From Gammaproteobacteria bacterium (GTDB taxonomy: Bacteria > Pseudomonadota > Gammaproteobacteria > Burkholderiales > Burkholderiaceae_B): a stretch of 35,488 nt of DNA. The stretch's first letter is position 1. Each line of letters opens with the position of its first letter. The stretch spans positions 1-35,488 of the forward strand of contig JAHJCM010000128.1 in NCBI GenBank assembly GCA_018812945.1. Direction: 5' to 3'. Made by a program: the position numbers and the translations under genes. This document shows positions 23,901-30,919 of the stretch, one piece after another. The notes beneath the pieces were generated by a model. That model made no database searches and was not told the DNA's origin. It saw only the letters and a list, made by a program, of their open reading frames with translations.

Positions 23901-24074
23901 CCCGCCCATGTGCTCAGCAAAATGCACCACGAGCATTCATTTCAAGACCACCTGAGTTTGGGCGATTTGCCTGAAGGTGGCATGGGTCTGGCATTCATGC
24001 GCATGGTGTCGCAGCGTTTTGTGTATCAGCACAAGCAGAATCAGCATGGAAATCGCTTGTTGCTTTTGCTGTAA
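20997..24074 (+). CDS. Duplicated response regulator: REC-PP2C-REC-pseudoPP2C-HATPase
   Basis: A 1025-residue cytoplasmic signalling protein with a GTG start six bases after the STAS stop. Domain order: REC1 (about 10-130; D16-D17, phospho-acceptor D60, K112); a SpoIIE-type PP2C phosphatase (about 165-408; DVSGHG at 208-213, SDG at 341-343, EDD at 398-400); REC2 (about 450-570; D455-D456, D499, K551); a second PP2C-like domain (about 600-840) whose metal motifs are lost (NMAGQD at 647-652, YPRECAN in place of YSDGVTE); and a C-terminal RsbW-like HATPase (about 885-1025; EALTN at 928-932, D963-W-G, GGMG at 994-997). The two REC-PP2C halves share linker sequence, suggesting tandem duplication. 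Expected to phosphorylate and dephosphorylate the adjacent STAS protein in response to phosphorelay inputs. Confidence 0.9.
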   Translation: MTDDANKLFPRILIVDDSVVERNLFVHMVAKWGYPVEFAASGQEAIQLVERDRFQLVLADWQMPGMQGTELCLALRQLDLGQYTYIILMSAQNEEEFLIKALDAGADDVLTKPVDGNELEARLQSAVRRIELQARLARKTNELAHAHDVIAHDLRAVSGLQRSFLPEVHSPFQGLNYQWLSVPSKYVSGDHLQVFELQRDVYGFYLLDVSGHGIPAAVKSMQLVQMFADRSVTSIVFEGRLGSDGQRLVSRPRDVVARLNRLFQQTESDLSYFTMIYGVFNTANRQVSLCQAGHPSPLLLSAGKPANVLGSGGYPVGLFDFDEFEDIELTLGNEDSLILYSDGVTEVLSASSEAFGEKRLLDFVNQQSSQGRWSDLPERIQMRVQHWGGSVIEQKGFEDDVSILMLAPRPGVLDQRDVVDADRQVPELVFRLQEIQANQPSPLLAKAGKSIVIVDDSRSFLRIFEAMLHSWGYTVHSAKNGHEALALIEKHQPDFVLTDWDMPGMSGIELCEQVRAHKQNAYTYIIMITGYASRDDLLNSLRVGADDFMTKPVNPGELKVRLKTAERIADLHTGLERRHTELSQLYEALQRDMREVSRIQRALLPKSKQYPWPFAIQTIYQPRGYVCGKQMGLLETQANEHGFFMLNMAGQDTATALQTMALARWFSMARATRVLFPVEETSSKIRRYLASPEQVLAQLSSISPSLKDEPPQFDLLYGLINLDQGTLLVAGIGNWAMVMAQPGVAPAFLGAHGKPESAYGVGEVIYQGVIAPGSRLYFYPRECANTLGVPDIQVWQQSVLLDDTQGDVLTREFSRLLDSGRNLEVVEGDLSLLGIQWRESFEVQRLALPSARVSELADEFVQTGLTLQDEFSSHEQSFKLGEFLNYTAFTAVADTVNIGVLSSAVRAFVEELAYTEDVCYNTDLVVSEALTNVMLHGFKDKRPEPAQLTVLAFQHGVGVLIEDWGSSIPAHVLSKMHHEHSFQDHLSLGDLPEGGMGLAFMRMVSQRFVYQHKQNQHGNRLLLLL

Positions 24075-24082
24075 GAACGGGT

Positions 24083-24955
24083 TTATTTCTTGTCCTCGCC
24101 CGGAGCAGTTGCTTCAGGTGGTACCCAGCCCGTGGGTTGAAACTCAGGATTGTTCGGCATTTCCTCTGCCATCTTGTCGATCAAGCCCACAATTCGTTCA
24201 TCCACAAATTTGCTGGCCGATTTTTGCAGGGCCCGCGACACTTCGGATTCAATCGCAGTCATGGCCAAGGGGCGAATTTTCCAGATCAGTTGCGCCAGCC
24301 TGGGCAATTCTTCCTTGGGTGGCAGGTTGTCGCCGTATTGGTCCAATTCTTTCACAAACAGCGAAACGGCTTGGTCGCAAAAGCTTTCAAGGTGACCGCG
24401 CAACGACGCAATCAAATCCAGCAAGTCCAGCAAGGGCAAACCGGCACTGGCCATTTCTGCACCGGCGTGCAAAATTTTCGGGCTGGGTGCACGGTAACGC
24501 AAACCATCGGGTTCCAGCAGGCCCAGCTCAATTGTTTTGGCCAGGGCACCACGGCTTAAGCTGGTGCCAAACAGGGTGGCCAAATGCACCGGGTTGTAAT
24601 TCTTCGGTATTTCATCTGTCCACGGGCTGGTAATTGCATGCGTTAAACCCAACAGCTGGCGAAGGTCGTAACCCTTGTCAATGGCGTCCAACATTTCCTG
24701 AATATTGCTCAGGGTGTAACCGCGCCCCAACATTTGCCCAATCAGCTTGAGTCGCGATAAATGGTCTTCACTGTAAAAACCCACGCGCCCACGTTTTTCA
24801 GGCGGGGCCAACAGCCCCCGGTCCTGATAGGCACGCACATTGCGAACTGTGGTGTTGGCGGTGCGCGCGAGTTCATCAATGGTGAACTCTCGACCCTGCC
24901 CACTGGTGGAAGTGTCTTTGTTTACCGACGATTTTTTGAAGCGGAATGAAACCAT
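24083..24955 (-). CDS. MerR-family transcriptional regulator
   Basis: A 290-residue DNA-binding protein. After about 20 hydrophilic residues comes a MerR winged helix-turn-helix (about 22-92): FTIDELARTANTTVRNVRAYQDRGLL, then RVGFYSEDHLSRL. That helical hand-off to a dimerisation helix is typical of the family. (The motif is split here at FTIDELARTANT and TVRNVRAYQDRGLL.) The C-terminal two-thirds are helical with no cysteine cluster, so metal sensing is unlikely and the ligand is unknown. It ends eight bases from the convergent partner-switch gene and starts 61 bases from the divergent phospholipase gene, which it may control. Confidence 0.85.
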   Translation of the reverse strand: MVSFRFKKSSVNKDTSTSGQGREFTIDELARTANTTVRNVRAYQDRGLLAPPEKRGRVGFYSEDHLSRLKLIGQMLGRGYTLSNIQEMLDAIDKGYDLRQLLGLTHAITSPWTDEIPKNYNPVHLATLFGTSLSRGALAKTIELGLLEPDGLRYRAPSPKILHAGAEMASAGLPLLDLLDLIASLRGHLESFCDQAVSLFVKELDQYGDNLPPKEELPRLAQLIWKIRPLAMTAIESEVSRALQKSASKFVDERIVGLIDKMAEEMPNNPEFQPTGWVPPEATAPGEDKK

Positions 24956-25016
24956 TTAAGAATTGTAACCAAATGTGAGAGTATCTAGCCAACCAAGCTT
25001 GACGCAGTACGTGATT
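24956..25016. promoter_or_regulatory. Divergent promoter region, MerR regulator/phospholipase A
   Basis: This 61-base gap separates two divergent starts. TTGACG (24999-25004) resembles a -35 but has no -10 at proper spacing before the ATG. I see no clear dyad of MerR type. An autoregulated divergent promoter is plausible from layout alone. Confidence 0.3.
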
Positions 25017-26105
25017 ATGAACCAAACCCTACTTGTTGCGCTGGGCCTTTTCGGCTTGGGCAGTTGGGCCAACGCCCAAGATATTCAAAATAAAACCCTG
25101 GACGAAGAGGCACTTCGTGCCTGCCTGTTTCTCGAAGACGACCAACTTCGCCTGCGCTGCTTTGATGATGCCACAGGCAGAAGCCTGGTGGTCAAAGATG
25201 GTTCTGCTCCTGAGGCCGCTGCGGCCATTGACGGGGGGTTGTTGTTGTACAAACGCAGCGAAGACACCACCCTGAGCTGGCTGGATCGCCGCTGGGAGCT
25301 AGCCCCTTCAGCCAAAAGAGGCACCTTTTCCATACGCCCGTATCAGCCTGTTTACCTGTTGCCGGTGTATCACAACAAATCACCGAACATTCGCCCCACC
25401 AGCCCTAACCCCGCCAACACGGTCCAGCCGGGTGATGCACCCGAGAATCTCGATCGCAATGAATTGAAATTTCAACTCAGCCTGAAAACCAAGGTGATGG
25501 AGAACATGTTTGGTGACAATGGTGATTTGTGGTTTGGCTACACGCAGTCCAGCCGTTGGCAGGTGATGAACCAGGACATTTCCCGCCCTTTTCGGGAAAC
25601 AAATTATGAACCAGAACTGATTTTCACCTGGCGCTCCAGCTGGAGCGAGTTCAGGGAGGCCACTGGTTGGGAACCTCGCCTACTGGGCTTGAGCCTGAAT
25701 CACCAGTCCAACGGGCGGGCCTTGCCACTGTCACGATCCTGGAATCGCTTGATCGGCATGATCGGTTTTGAGCGTGAAAACACCATGGTTCAATTCAGGC
25801 CCTGGTTGCGTATTGCGGAAGATGCCGCCGAAGACGACAACCCCGACATCAGCGACTTCATGGGCCGTGGCGACATGTTGCTGGTTCACAAACACAATGG
25901 ACATGAATATTCCCTGCTGACCCGCCATAACTTTCGCGGTGGCGATGAATCTCGGGGCGCTGTTCAATTCGACTGGGCATTCCCGCTCACCAGTAACTTG
26001 CGTGGTCATTTGCAATACTTCACCGGTTATGGCGAAAGCCTGATTGATTACAATTACAAATCGGATTACCTGGGTATTGGTTTGTCTTTGGTGGGGTGGT
26101 ATTGA
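25017..26105 (+). CDS. pldA: Outer-membrane phospholipase A (OMPLA/PldA)
   Basis: Beta-barrel phospholipase A1/A2 that hydrolyses mislocalised phospholipids in the outer leaflet of the outer membrane. The ATG at 25017 gives 362 residues with a signal peptide ending in WANA (residue 20); a GTG at 24975 would put 14 residues before it. The catalytic triad is clear: H229 and S231 in LNHQSNGR and N243 in SRSWNR, with exactly the spacing of H142/S144/N156 in E. coli. R234 and S239 fit the calcium-site positions. The N-terminal 120 residues before the barrel are longer than in E. coli. The C-terminus ends in tyrosine, usual for outer-membrane proteins. The next gene overlaps its stop. Confidence 0.92.
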   Translation: MNQTLLVALGLFGLGSWANAQDIQNKTLDEEALRACLFLEDDQLRLRCFDDATGRSLVVKDGSAPEAAAAIDGGLLLYKRSEDTTLSWLDRRWELAPSAKRGTFSIRPYQPVYLLPVYHNKSPNIRPTSPNPANTVQPGDAPENLDRNELKFQLSLKTKVMENMFGDNGDLWFGYTQSSRWQVMNQDISRPFRETNYEPELIFTWRSSWSEFREATGWEPRLLGLSLNHQSNGRALPLSRSWNRLIGMIGFERENTMVQFRPWLRIAEDAAEDDNPDISDFMGRGDMLLVHKHNGHEYSLLTRHNFRGGDESRGAVQFDWAFPLTSNLRGHLQYFTGYGESLIDYNYKSDYLGIGLSLVGWY

Positions 26106-26980
26106 ACGTGTGGTTGAAGTGTGCTTTTGTCGCCTGCCTGTTGTTCACCGGGGTGGCGCAGGCCAATGAGCCCGTTATTTTTGTCTTGGCCGCCACTGAG
26201 AACGTGGTGGTCACCAATCCGAAGGGTCAGCAATACAGTGCCCTCCCTACCCAACGCCTGTTGCATGGTCATACCATTGCAGTGCCCAAAGGCCAGCGAT
26301 TCTCTGTGTTGATCTTGAACACCGGCAATCGAAGGGTCTACAACGGACCAGCCCGGCTCAAGGTAATCGCTGATACTGTTCGCGTGTTGAGCGGGCCAGC
26401 TGTGAAAGTCTTTCCTCTGGAGCAAGCCCACCTGGATTTGATTAGTCAATGGATTAATTTGTTCGCCCGACCGCGTGGTGTGTCGCCAGTTAAAGGACAC
26501 AAAGCGGATAAAAATGACGCTATTGAGACTAATCCCCTTCGCGTTTTACAACCCATCGACGGATCGCTGCTGTTGACCCGTAACCCGGAATTCGTGTTCC
26601 AGGGCGACTTGCCGAGAGAAGGCAACTTGATGTTGTTTGATTCAAGGGGCAAGCGATTTTGGGTTGAGCCCCTGGAGAGCGAGTATGTCAGTTTGCCGCC
26701 CGCCGCAAAATTTGAGTGGGGTCAAAGTTTTACCTGGGAAGTACGGCGCCTGACCGGTGGCCGCGTGATCAGTGGCAGTTTTCACATTGCGAGTGAAGAA
26801 ACTGCGCGCAGTTTGCTGGAGGCAAGGGTGCCAGACACTGCGGGCACTTTGCCCGAGGCAAAGTTGTTTTATGCCATGCGCCTTCAACTGGCCAAGGCCT
26901 ACAAGGAAGCCAATGAGGTGTGGGCGTCTTTGGGCATGGTACTGACCGCGCAGGGGCAACCCAGCCGAATTCGTCCTTAG
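26096..26980 (+). CDS. Putative periplasmic protein of unknown function, possibly FecR-like
   Basis: I do not recognise this 294-residue protein. It starts with a signal peptide (WLKCAFVACLLFTGVAQA), so it is exported. Residues about 30-105 form a strand-rich stretch (ENVVVTNPKGQQY, then HTIAVPKGQRFSVLILNTG) that loosely resembles a FecR-type beta domain. A second beta-rich part follows (about 145-240), and the C-terminus has an amphipathic helix pair resembling one TPR (AMRLQLAKAYKEANEVW). The start is uncertain: GTG 26096 overlaps the pldA stop, and TTG 26102 or GTG 26108 would also give a good signal peptide. Coupling to pldA suggests a shared envelope role. Confidence 0.7.
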   Translation: MVLNVWLKCAFVACLLFTGVAQANEPVIFVLAATENVVVTNPKGQQYSALPTQRLLHGHTIAVPKGQRFSVLILNTGNRRVYNGPARLKVIADTVRVLSGPAVKVFPLEQAHLDLISQWINLFARPRGVSPVKGHKADKNDAIETNPLRVLQPIDGSLLLTRNPEFVFQGDLPREGNLMLFDSRGKRFWVEPLESEYVSLPPAAKFEWGQSFTWEVRRLTGGRVISGSFHIASEETARSLLEARVPDTAGTLPEAKLFYAMRLQLAKAYKEANEVWASLGMVLTAQGQPSRIRP

Positions 26981-26998
26981 TCGCTGCCTGGTAAATCC

Positions 26999-28921
26999 CT
27001 AGCCGTCCAGTTCTTCCCAGCGGGCATAAGCTTTCAGCAGTTCATTTTCCAGGTCAACCATGCGGGCTTGCGCGGCAGTCACGATGTTGGTCTCTTGCTG
27101 GTAAAAGTCAGGGTCACCAATTTTTGCCACCAGTGCTTCCTGTTCCGTTTCCAGTTTCTCGATCAGCGAAGGCAGCATTTCGAGTTCACGTTGCTCTTTG
27201 TAACCCAGTTTTTTAGTCTTCTTGACGGGTGTAGGTTCCGTCGCTGCAGCTGTTGGTTGCGCAACGGCGGTTGGAGCAGGCGGTGCAGCGTTGGGCGTGT
27301 TGGTCTTGCCCACATTGGCCCAGGGGTCGGTGGTGCGTTGGCGCAACCAGTCGTCATAACCGCCCACGTAGTCGCCCACCACACCATCGCCTTCAAAAAC
27401 CAGGCAACGGGTCACAATCTGGTTCAAAAATTCCCGGTCGTGGCTCACCAAAATCAGTGTGCCTTGGTAGGCCATCAGTTTTTCTTCCAGCAACTCCAGG
27501 GTTTCAATGTCCAGGTCGTTGGTGGGTTCGTCCAGCACCATCACGTTCGAGGGTGTTGAAAACAACTGTGCCAGAATCAGCCTTGCGCGTTCTCCACCCG
27601 ACAAACTACGCACTGGTTGGCGGGCGCGGTCGGGTGTGAACAGAAAGTCTTGCAAATAGCCGATCACATGTTTGGCTTGCCCATCAATGGTAATGAATTC
27701 CTTGCCGGCGCCAATAATTTCAACTGCGGTGTCTTCTTCGTTGAACTGGCTGCGCAACTGGTCAAAGTAGGCAATTTCCAGTTTTGTGCCCAATTTGATG
27801 TGGCCTGAATCGGGTGGCAACTGCCCCAGCAGTACTTTCAGCGCTGTGGTTTTGCCAATGCCGTTGGGGCCCAGGAAGCCAATTTTTTCACCGCGCAAAA
27901 TGGTGTTGGTGAAGTTGCGCAAAATTGGCAAGTCGCCCAACTGTTTATTGATGTCGGTCAGCTCAGCGACCACTTTGCCGCTGCGTTCAGCCTCCTGCAC
28001 CTGTACTTTCGCACTGCCCACCACATTGCGTCGATCTGAAAACTGCTTGCGCATTTCCATCAAGGCGCGCACGCGGCCTTCGTTGCGGGTGCGGCGCGCC
28101 TCAATGCCACGGCGAATCCACACTTCTTCTTCAGCCAGTTTTTTATCGAACAGCGCGTTGGCCTTTTCCTGGGCATGCAGAAATTCCGCTTTGCCTTTCA
28201 GAAAACCTTCGTAGCCGCCCGACCAGCTTTTCAGCATGCCGCGATCAAGGTCGCACACCCGTGTGGCCAGCTTTCGCATGAATGAACGATCGTGACTCAC
28301 GAAAATCACAGCGCCTTTGAACTGGCGGATCTGCTCTTCCAGCAATTCAATGCTGGGAATGTCCAGGTGGTTGGTGGGTTCATCCAGCAACAGCACGTCA
28401 GGGTTACTCACCATGGCTTTGGCTAGCATCACTTTGCGCTTCATGCCGCCCGACAGCTTTGCAAAAGGTAAATCCGCAGGCAACTTCATGCGGGAAAGCA
28501 TTTGGTCGACTTCACTTTCAAGGTGCCAGCCGTGATGTTCGCCCAACTCATGTTGTGCTTCTTCAAGCACTTTGGCCTGTGCGGGTGTCAAGGAATCGTG
28601 ATCCAGCGGGCCCAGTGTGCGGCTAATGCTGATGTGTTTGCCCAAGGTACCGAAGCCTTGTGCCACTACATCAAAAATGGTGTCATCGTGTTCCTGGGGC
28701 ACGGCTTGTTCAAGGCAGGTCATGCGCAGGCCATCTTGTTTAATCACCAGGCCATCTTCGGGCGTGGTTTCGCCTGTCAGAATGCGAAACAGTGTACTTT
28801 TGCCAGTGCCGTTGCGGCCCACCAAGGCCACGCGCTCACGTTCTTCAATTGAAAAATCAACCTGATCCAGCAGCACAGTGGTACCTATCCGGTACGTGGC
28901 GGCTTTTAAGCCCAACAACAT
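26999..28921 (-). CDS. uup: ABC-F family ATPase, Uup-like
   Basis: Soluble tandem-ABC protein of 640 residues, the Uup length; ABC-F proteins act on ribosomes or DNA-linked processes and do not transport. The ATG at 28921 has AAAGGA upstream; an in-frame start at 28972 would lie inside the Nudix gene. Walker A motifs are GRNGTGKST (35-43) and GPNGIGKTT in the second half. Signature motifs are LSGGMKRKV and LSGGERARL, and Walker B motifs are LLLDEPTNHLD and MVLDEPTNDLD. A proline/alanine-rich linker (about 545-575) leads to a C-terminal coiled coil, which is the Uup DNA/ribosome-binding arm. It is the last gene of the mre-rod block, two bases after the Nudix stop. Confidence 0.9.
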   Translation of the reverse strand: MLLGLKAATYRIGTTVLLDQVDFSIEERERVALVGRNGTGKSTLFRILTGETTPEDGLVIKQDGLRMTCLEQAVPQEHDDTIFDVVAQGFGTLGKHISISRTLGPLDHDSLTPAQAKVLEEAQHELGEHHGWHLESEVDQMLSRMKLPADLPFAKLSGGMKRKVMLAKAMVSNPDVLLLDEPTNHLDIPSIELLEEQIRQFKGAVIFVSHDRSFMRKLATRVCDLDRGMLKSWSGGYEGFLKGKAEFLHAQEKANALFDKKLAEEEVWIRRGIEARRTRNEGRVRALMEMRKQFSDRRNVVGSAKVQVQEAERSGKVVAELTDINKQLGDLPILRNFTNTILRGEKIGFLGPNGIGKTTALKVLLGQLPPDSGHIKLGTKLEIAYFDQLRSQFNEEDTAVEIIGAGKEFITIDGQAKHVIGYLQDFLFTPDRARQPVRSLSGGERARLILAQLFSTPSNVMVLDEPTNDLDIETLELLEEKLMAYQGTLILVSHDREFLNQIVTRCLVFEGDGVVGDYVGGYDDWLRQRTTDPWANVGKTNTPNAAPPAPTAVAQPTAAATEPTPVKKTKKLGYKEQRELEMLPSLIEKLETEQEALVAKIGDPDFYQQETNIVTAAQARMVDLENELLKAYARWEELDG

Positions 28922-28923
28922 GG

Positions 28924-29784
28924 TTATTCCTTTCGTATTTGTCTGGTAGTGGCCAGTGCCAATGCACAGCACAGGGCAGCATCGGGGGTGAACTGCCAGG
29001 CGTTGATTGCTTCAACGCAGGCATTGGATGTCATTAACTGAAATGCGCCCACTTCGCCATCGCGGTTTTTGGGGCGGCGCCCCGGCTTTAACTGGCCATG
29101 AAACAGAATGACTGTTTCGTAATGCCAGCCACCATACAGCAAGGGGCGGCTTAACACCAGTTCATGGTGGTTTAAAGGTTCAATCCAGGCAAAATCGTCT
29201 GAATTCAGCCCGGCTTCCTCGTCCAGTTCCCGCCACAGTGTGTTGTCAATACCCTCAGCGCTGGCAATGCCGCCTGCCGCCAGGTTGTCCAGCATGCCCG
29301 GGTTTTCGTGCTTGGTCGCGGCGCGCACACCCGTCCACACGCAACCTCTGTGATTCTCAACATGCACATGCACGGCTCGGCTGCGAAATCCCAGCGTTTT
29401 GAACAAGGCCCGCTCTGCGGTGGCCAACACCTGTCCTTGCCTGGTCTGCAACAATTGTTCTTCATTGCGCCAGCCCGGCACCAGGCCCATGGCCTTCAGC
29501 ATGTTTCCGGCGGTGGCCAGTTTGGCGCTCAGTGCCTGTGATCCTTCTGTATGTTTGCACTCAATGCCTTGGCCAGTACTCACGCAGACCAGGCCCGCTG
29601 CATTGAAGACTTTCTCAAAGGTTTGCTGGTGTTGGGTGTCCCAATGGCCCAGGTGCTCGCCATTGAGCAACCATGGAATAAATTGTCGGGCCAGCGCGCT
29701 GGTGTTGTCGCGCCAGCGGCTGACGAAGGGTTGAAACTGCACTGGCAATGTGTTTTGCAACCAGGCTTTGCTCGCGTCAATCAT
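28924..29784 (-). CDS. Nudix hydrolase with N-terminal DUF4743-type domain
   Basis: A 286-residue pyrophosphohydrolase. The Nudix box is complete at residues 171-193: G-x5-E-x7-RELDEEAGL, so it should be catalytically active with Mg2+. The preceding 120 residues (LARQFIPWLLNG, VFNAAGLVCV) fit the DUF4743 domain found with thiamine-pyrophosphokinase-linked Nudix proteins of plants and fungi and in many proteobacteria. The substrate is therefore possibly an oxidised thiamine diphosphate or another nucleoside diphosphate derivative, but this is not fixed. AAGG precedes the ATG. It lies between rodA and uup in the same direction. Confidence 0.88.
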   Translation of the reverse strand: MIDASKAWLQNTLPVQFQPFVSRWRDNTSALARQFIPWLLNGEHLGHWDTQHQQTFEKVFNAAGLVCVSTGQGIECKHTEGSQALSAKLATAGNMLKAMGLVPGWRNEEQLLQTRQGQVLATAERALFKTLGFRSRAVHVHVENHRGCVWTGVRAATKHENPGMLDNLAAGGIASAEGIDNTLWRELDEEAGLNSDDFAWIEPLNHHELVLSRPLLYGGWHYETVILFHGQLKPGRRPKNRDGEVGAFQLMTSNACVEAINAWQFTPDAALCCALALATTRQIRKE

Positions 29785-29794
29785 GGCAAGGCCT

Positions 29795-30919
29795 TCAGGT
29801 TTGAATCAGTTTTTTGGTGTTTTGAATGCTCATCAAAATACCTGCACCCATACCCAGCGTCACCATGGCCGTGCCGCCGTAACTCATCAAAGGCAGAGGC
29901 ACGCCCACCACAGGCAAAATACCGCTGACCATGCCAATGTTGACAAAGGCGTAGGTGAAAAAAATCAAGGCCATGGCGCCTGCCATCAGGCGTGAAAACA
30001 GGGTGGGCGCGTTGCCGGCAATCACCAAGCCTCGCACAATCAGACAGGTGTAGAGCGTCAATAGCACCAGGCAACCCAGCAGGCCGAATTCTTCTGCAAG
30101 CACCGCAAAAATAAAGTCGGTGGTGCGTTCGGGAATAAATTCCAGGTGAGTTTGGGTACCCTGTAAAAACCCTTTACCGGTAAATCCGCCCGAGCCCACG
30201 GCCACTGTCGATTGAATAATGTGAAAACCTTTTCCAAGCGGGTCTTGGGTGGGATCGAGCAAGGTAAGCACCCGCTGTCGCTGGTAATCGTGCATTAGCG
30301 TCCAGAATAGGGGCAAACTGGCTAGAAACAGTCCCGTTAGCCAGCCCAACACTTTCCATGACAAACCTGCAAAGAAAATCACGAAGAAGCCCGAACCGAA
30401 TACCAGCAGTGCTGTACCCAAGTCGGGTTGTTTCAGAATCAAAATACCTGGAATGGCCAAGATAACCGAAGCCACCGCGAATTCACGCCAGCCGGAAACA
30501 TTCTCCCGTTGCTGGAAAAACCAGGCCAACATCAGTGGCATGGCAATTTTCATGATCTCCGACGGTTGAATCCGGATAAAACCCAGATTAAGCCAACGTT
30601 GCGCACCTTTTGAAATGTCGCCAAACAGTTCAACGGCAATCAGCAAAACCACGCCCACCACATACAGCGGCGCTGCGATTCGCATCAAAAATTGGGGTTT
30701 CAGGTTAGCCGTTACCCACATCACCATGAAGGCAATCAGCAGATTCCTCGAATGGTCAATGAAGCGCCCCTCGAAATCAAATGCCGCGCTGTACTGGGTG
30801 ATCAAGGCAAACACAACCAATGACAGCAAAATCGTGCTGAGTACCGGGTCAAACACGGTCAGGAATGGCTTGATTCGCGGCCAAATGGGTTCACGTTGAA
30901 TGGCGCGGTTTCGGTTCAC
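29795..30919 (-). CDS. rodA: Rod-shape peptidoglycan glycosyltransferase RodA
   Basis: SEDS-family lipid II polymerase of the elongasome, 374 residues with about ten membrane helices, normal for RodA (MrdB). Conserved segments include AQRWLNLGFIRIQPSEIMK (about 105-125), the PDLGTALLVFGSG segment, and the late MSYGGTAMVT motif shared with FtsW. Gene context settles RodA over FtsW: its start overlaps the mrdA stop (ATGA), and PBP2 is its transpeptidase partner. It forms complexes with MreC/MreD encoded upstream in the same operon. Confidence 0.95.
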   Translation of the reverse strand: MNRNRAIQREPIWPRIKPFLTVFDPVLSTILLSLVVFALITQYSAAFDFEGRFIDHSRNLLIAFMVMWVTANLKPQFLMRIAAPLYVVGVVLLIAVELFGDISKGAQRWLNLGFIRIQPSEIMKIAMPLMLAWFFQQRENVSGWREFAVASVILAIPGILILKQPDLGTALLVFGSGFFVIFFAGLSWKVLGWLTGLFLASLPLFWTLMHDYQRQRVLTLLDPTQDPLGKGFHIIQSTVAVGSGGFTGKGFLQGTQTHLEFIPERTTDFIFAVLAEEFGLLGCLVLLTLYTCLIVRGLVIAGNAPTLFSRLMAGAMALIFFTYAFVNIGMVSGILPVVGVPLPLMSYGGTAMVTLGMGAGILMSIQNTKKLIQT

